From Thiotrichaceae bacterium (GTDB lineage: Bacteria; Pseudomonadota; Gammaproteobacteria; SZUA-229), in the NCBI GenBank assembly GCA_002746365.1, contig NVWZ01000011.1, positions 48,917-54,485 of the forward strand: 5,569 nucleotides of DNA, given 5' to 3'. Position numbers and translations under genes: made by a program. Every line of letters begins with the position of its first letter. Positions within the stretch are counted from its first letter, which is position 1. The notes under the pieces were generated by a model. The model saw nothing but the letters and a program-made list of their open reading frames with translations. It searched no databases and was not told where the DNA came from. Shown here one piece after another: positions 5,030 through 5,569 of the stretch.

Positions 5030-5569
5030 TCAATTTAATCGGTACAATGTCTTTTGCTGATACCCGGTAATAACTGAGTATAAACCGGATAATTTTTCAT
5101 CTAATAACACATCGCCGGTATCTGTAATCATTGGGCGTTTTTCTAACGATTGCAGTTTTTCATTTGTAGCAATAATACAAAGGTTTTCTTTATCGTCTTC
5201 AGTTTGCTGAAGAACCGTTTCGATTACTTTAGCACTCAATTGTTGATTACCGCGTCCAAATATATGTCCTTGTCCGCCAATAATAGTAACGATGATTTTA
5301 GCCGACGAATTTTCTATGGTTGTCAGTATCGTCTGTTCATCAACATCATTGGCAACCAATATTTGATTACGAACTATATCGATACCCAATAATGTATTGT
5401 CTAAGTTGAGCTGATTCATAATTTCAGCTGTGGTTGATCCCGAACCGATTAAATAATACACATCCGCTTGCATCGATTCAATCACCTCTGTCGCAATATC
5501 CTGAACCGCTAGTTCATGATGATTTAACCCGCCCTGTTTGATGAGTTGCATACGAGTATCATCGACTGG
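5030..5569 (-). CDS. ATP-NAD kinase-like protein (COG3199 type), C-terminal part
   Basis: I read 179 residues up to the window edge. The frame stays open through 5569 (PVDDTR precedes the methionine at 5549-5551), so that methionine is internal and the true start lies outside. The segment matches the C-terminal domain of the ATP-NAD kinase/AcoX-like family, predicted to phosphorylate NAD or a related substrate. Signature parts, numbered from the first visible residue, are YYLIGSGSTTAEIM (38-51), TLLGIDIVRNQ (59-69), the glycine-rich VTIIGGQGHIFGRGNQQLS (94-112), RPMITDTGD and VITGYQ near the end. The N-terminal nucleotide-binding GGDGT region would lie upstream. Whether it acts on NAD itself cannot be told from this half. 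It is followed by a repeat-filled spacer, so no operon with the aminopeptidase is indicated. Confidence 0.85.
   Translation of the reverse strand, partial: PVDDTRMQLIKQGGLNHHELAVQDIATEVIESMQADVYYLIGSGSTTAEIMNQLNLDNTLLGIDIVRNQILVANDVDEQTILTTIENSSAKIIVTIIGGQGHIFGRGNQQLSAKVIETVLQQTEDDKENLCIIATNEKLQSLEKRPMITDTGDVLLDEKLSGLYSVITGYQQKTLYRLN

Noticed and set aside
5549..5551. Methionine codon as true start of the NAD kinase-like gene
   Set aside because: The frame is open to the window edge and family members have a long N-terminal domain before this point.

Overview
The window reads as a chromosomal segment of a gammaproteobacterium. The partial alanine aminotransferase closely resembles enterobacterial AlaA, and the M18 aminopeptidase and ATP-NAD kinase-like genes fit the same group. 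I cannot name the genus. All five recognisable genes lie on the minus strand, so the order of transcription runs from the right end to the left end.

From right to left: (1) the C-terminal part of an ATP-NAD kinase-like protein (5030 to the window edge, 5' end cut off); (2) a roughly 335-base spacer filled with repeat-like, hairpin-forming sequence that I judge non-coding; (3) a complete M18 aminopeptidase, apeB-like (3390-4694), with a good intrinsic terminator at 3163-3191; (4) a 51-bp tandem duplication beside that terminator; (5) a promoter with an overlapping palindrome, then a lipoprotein with a fibronectin type III domain and a C-terminal Lcl/DUF1566 domain (1774-2922); (6) a short broken gene resembling the N-terminus of an Avd-type four-helix-bundle protein (about 1635-1733); (7) a second, smaller secreted DUF1566 protein (1014-1607); (8) a roughly 500-base spacer with a palindromic dispersed-type repeat; (9) the N-terminal 168 codons of alaA, cut by the left window edge.

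The most interesting part is 1002-2922. The last ~43 codons of the two DUF1566 genes show a diversity-generating retroelement (DGR) signature. A 42-bp block running through and past the stop codon is identical. Upstream of it, 24 of 43 codons are identical in all three bases, and 19 differ almost only at first and second positions; 18 of those 19 change the residue. If every differing site is set to adenine, most of the differing codons become asparagine codons, as in known DGR templates. The Avd-like relic directly after the first gene supports this reading. No reverse transcriptase or template repeat is visible in the window. The genes would therefore be either targets served from elsewhere in the genome or survivors of a decayed DGR cassette. 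DGRs are a known class; what may be new is this paired-target arrangement of a lipoprotein and a secreted protein with a broken avd between them.
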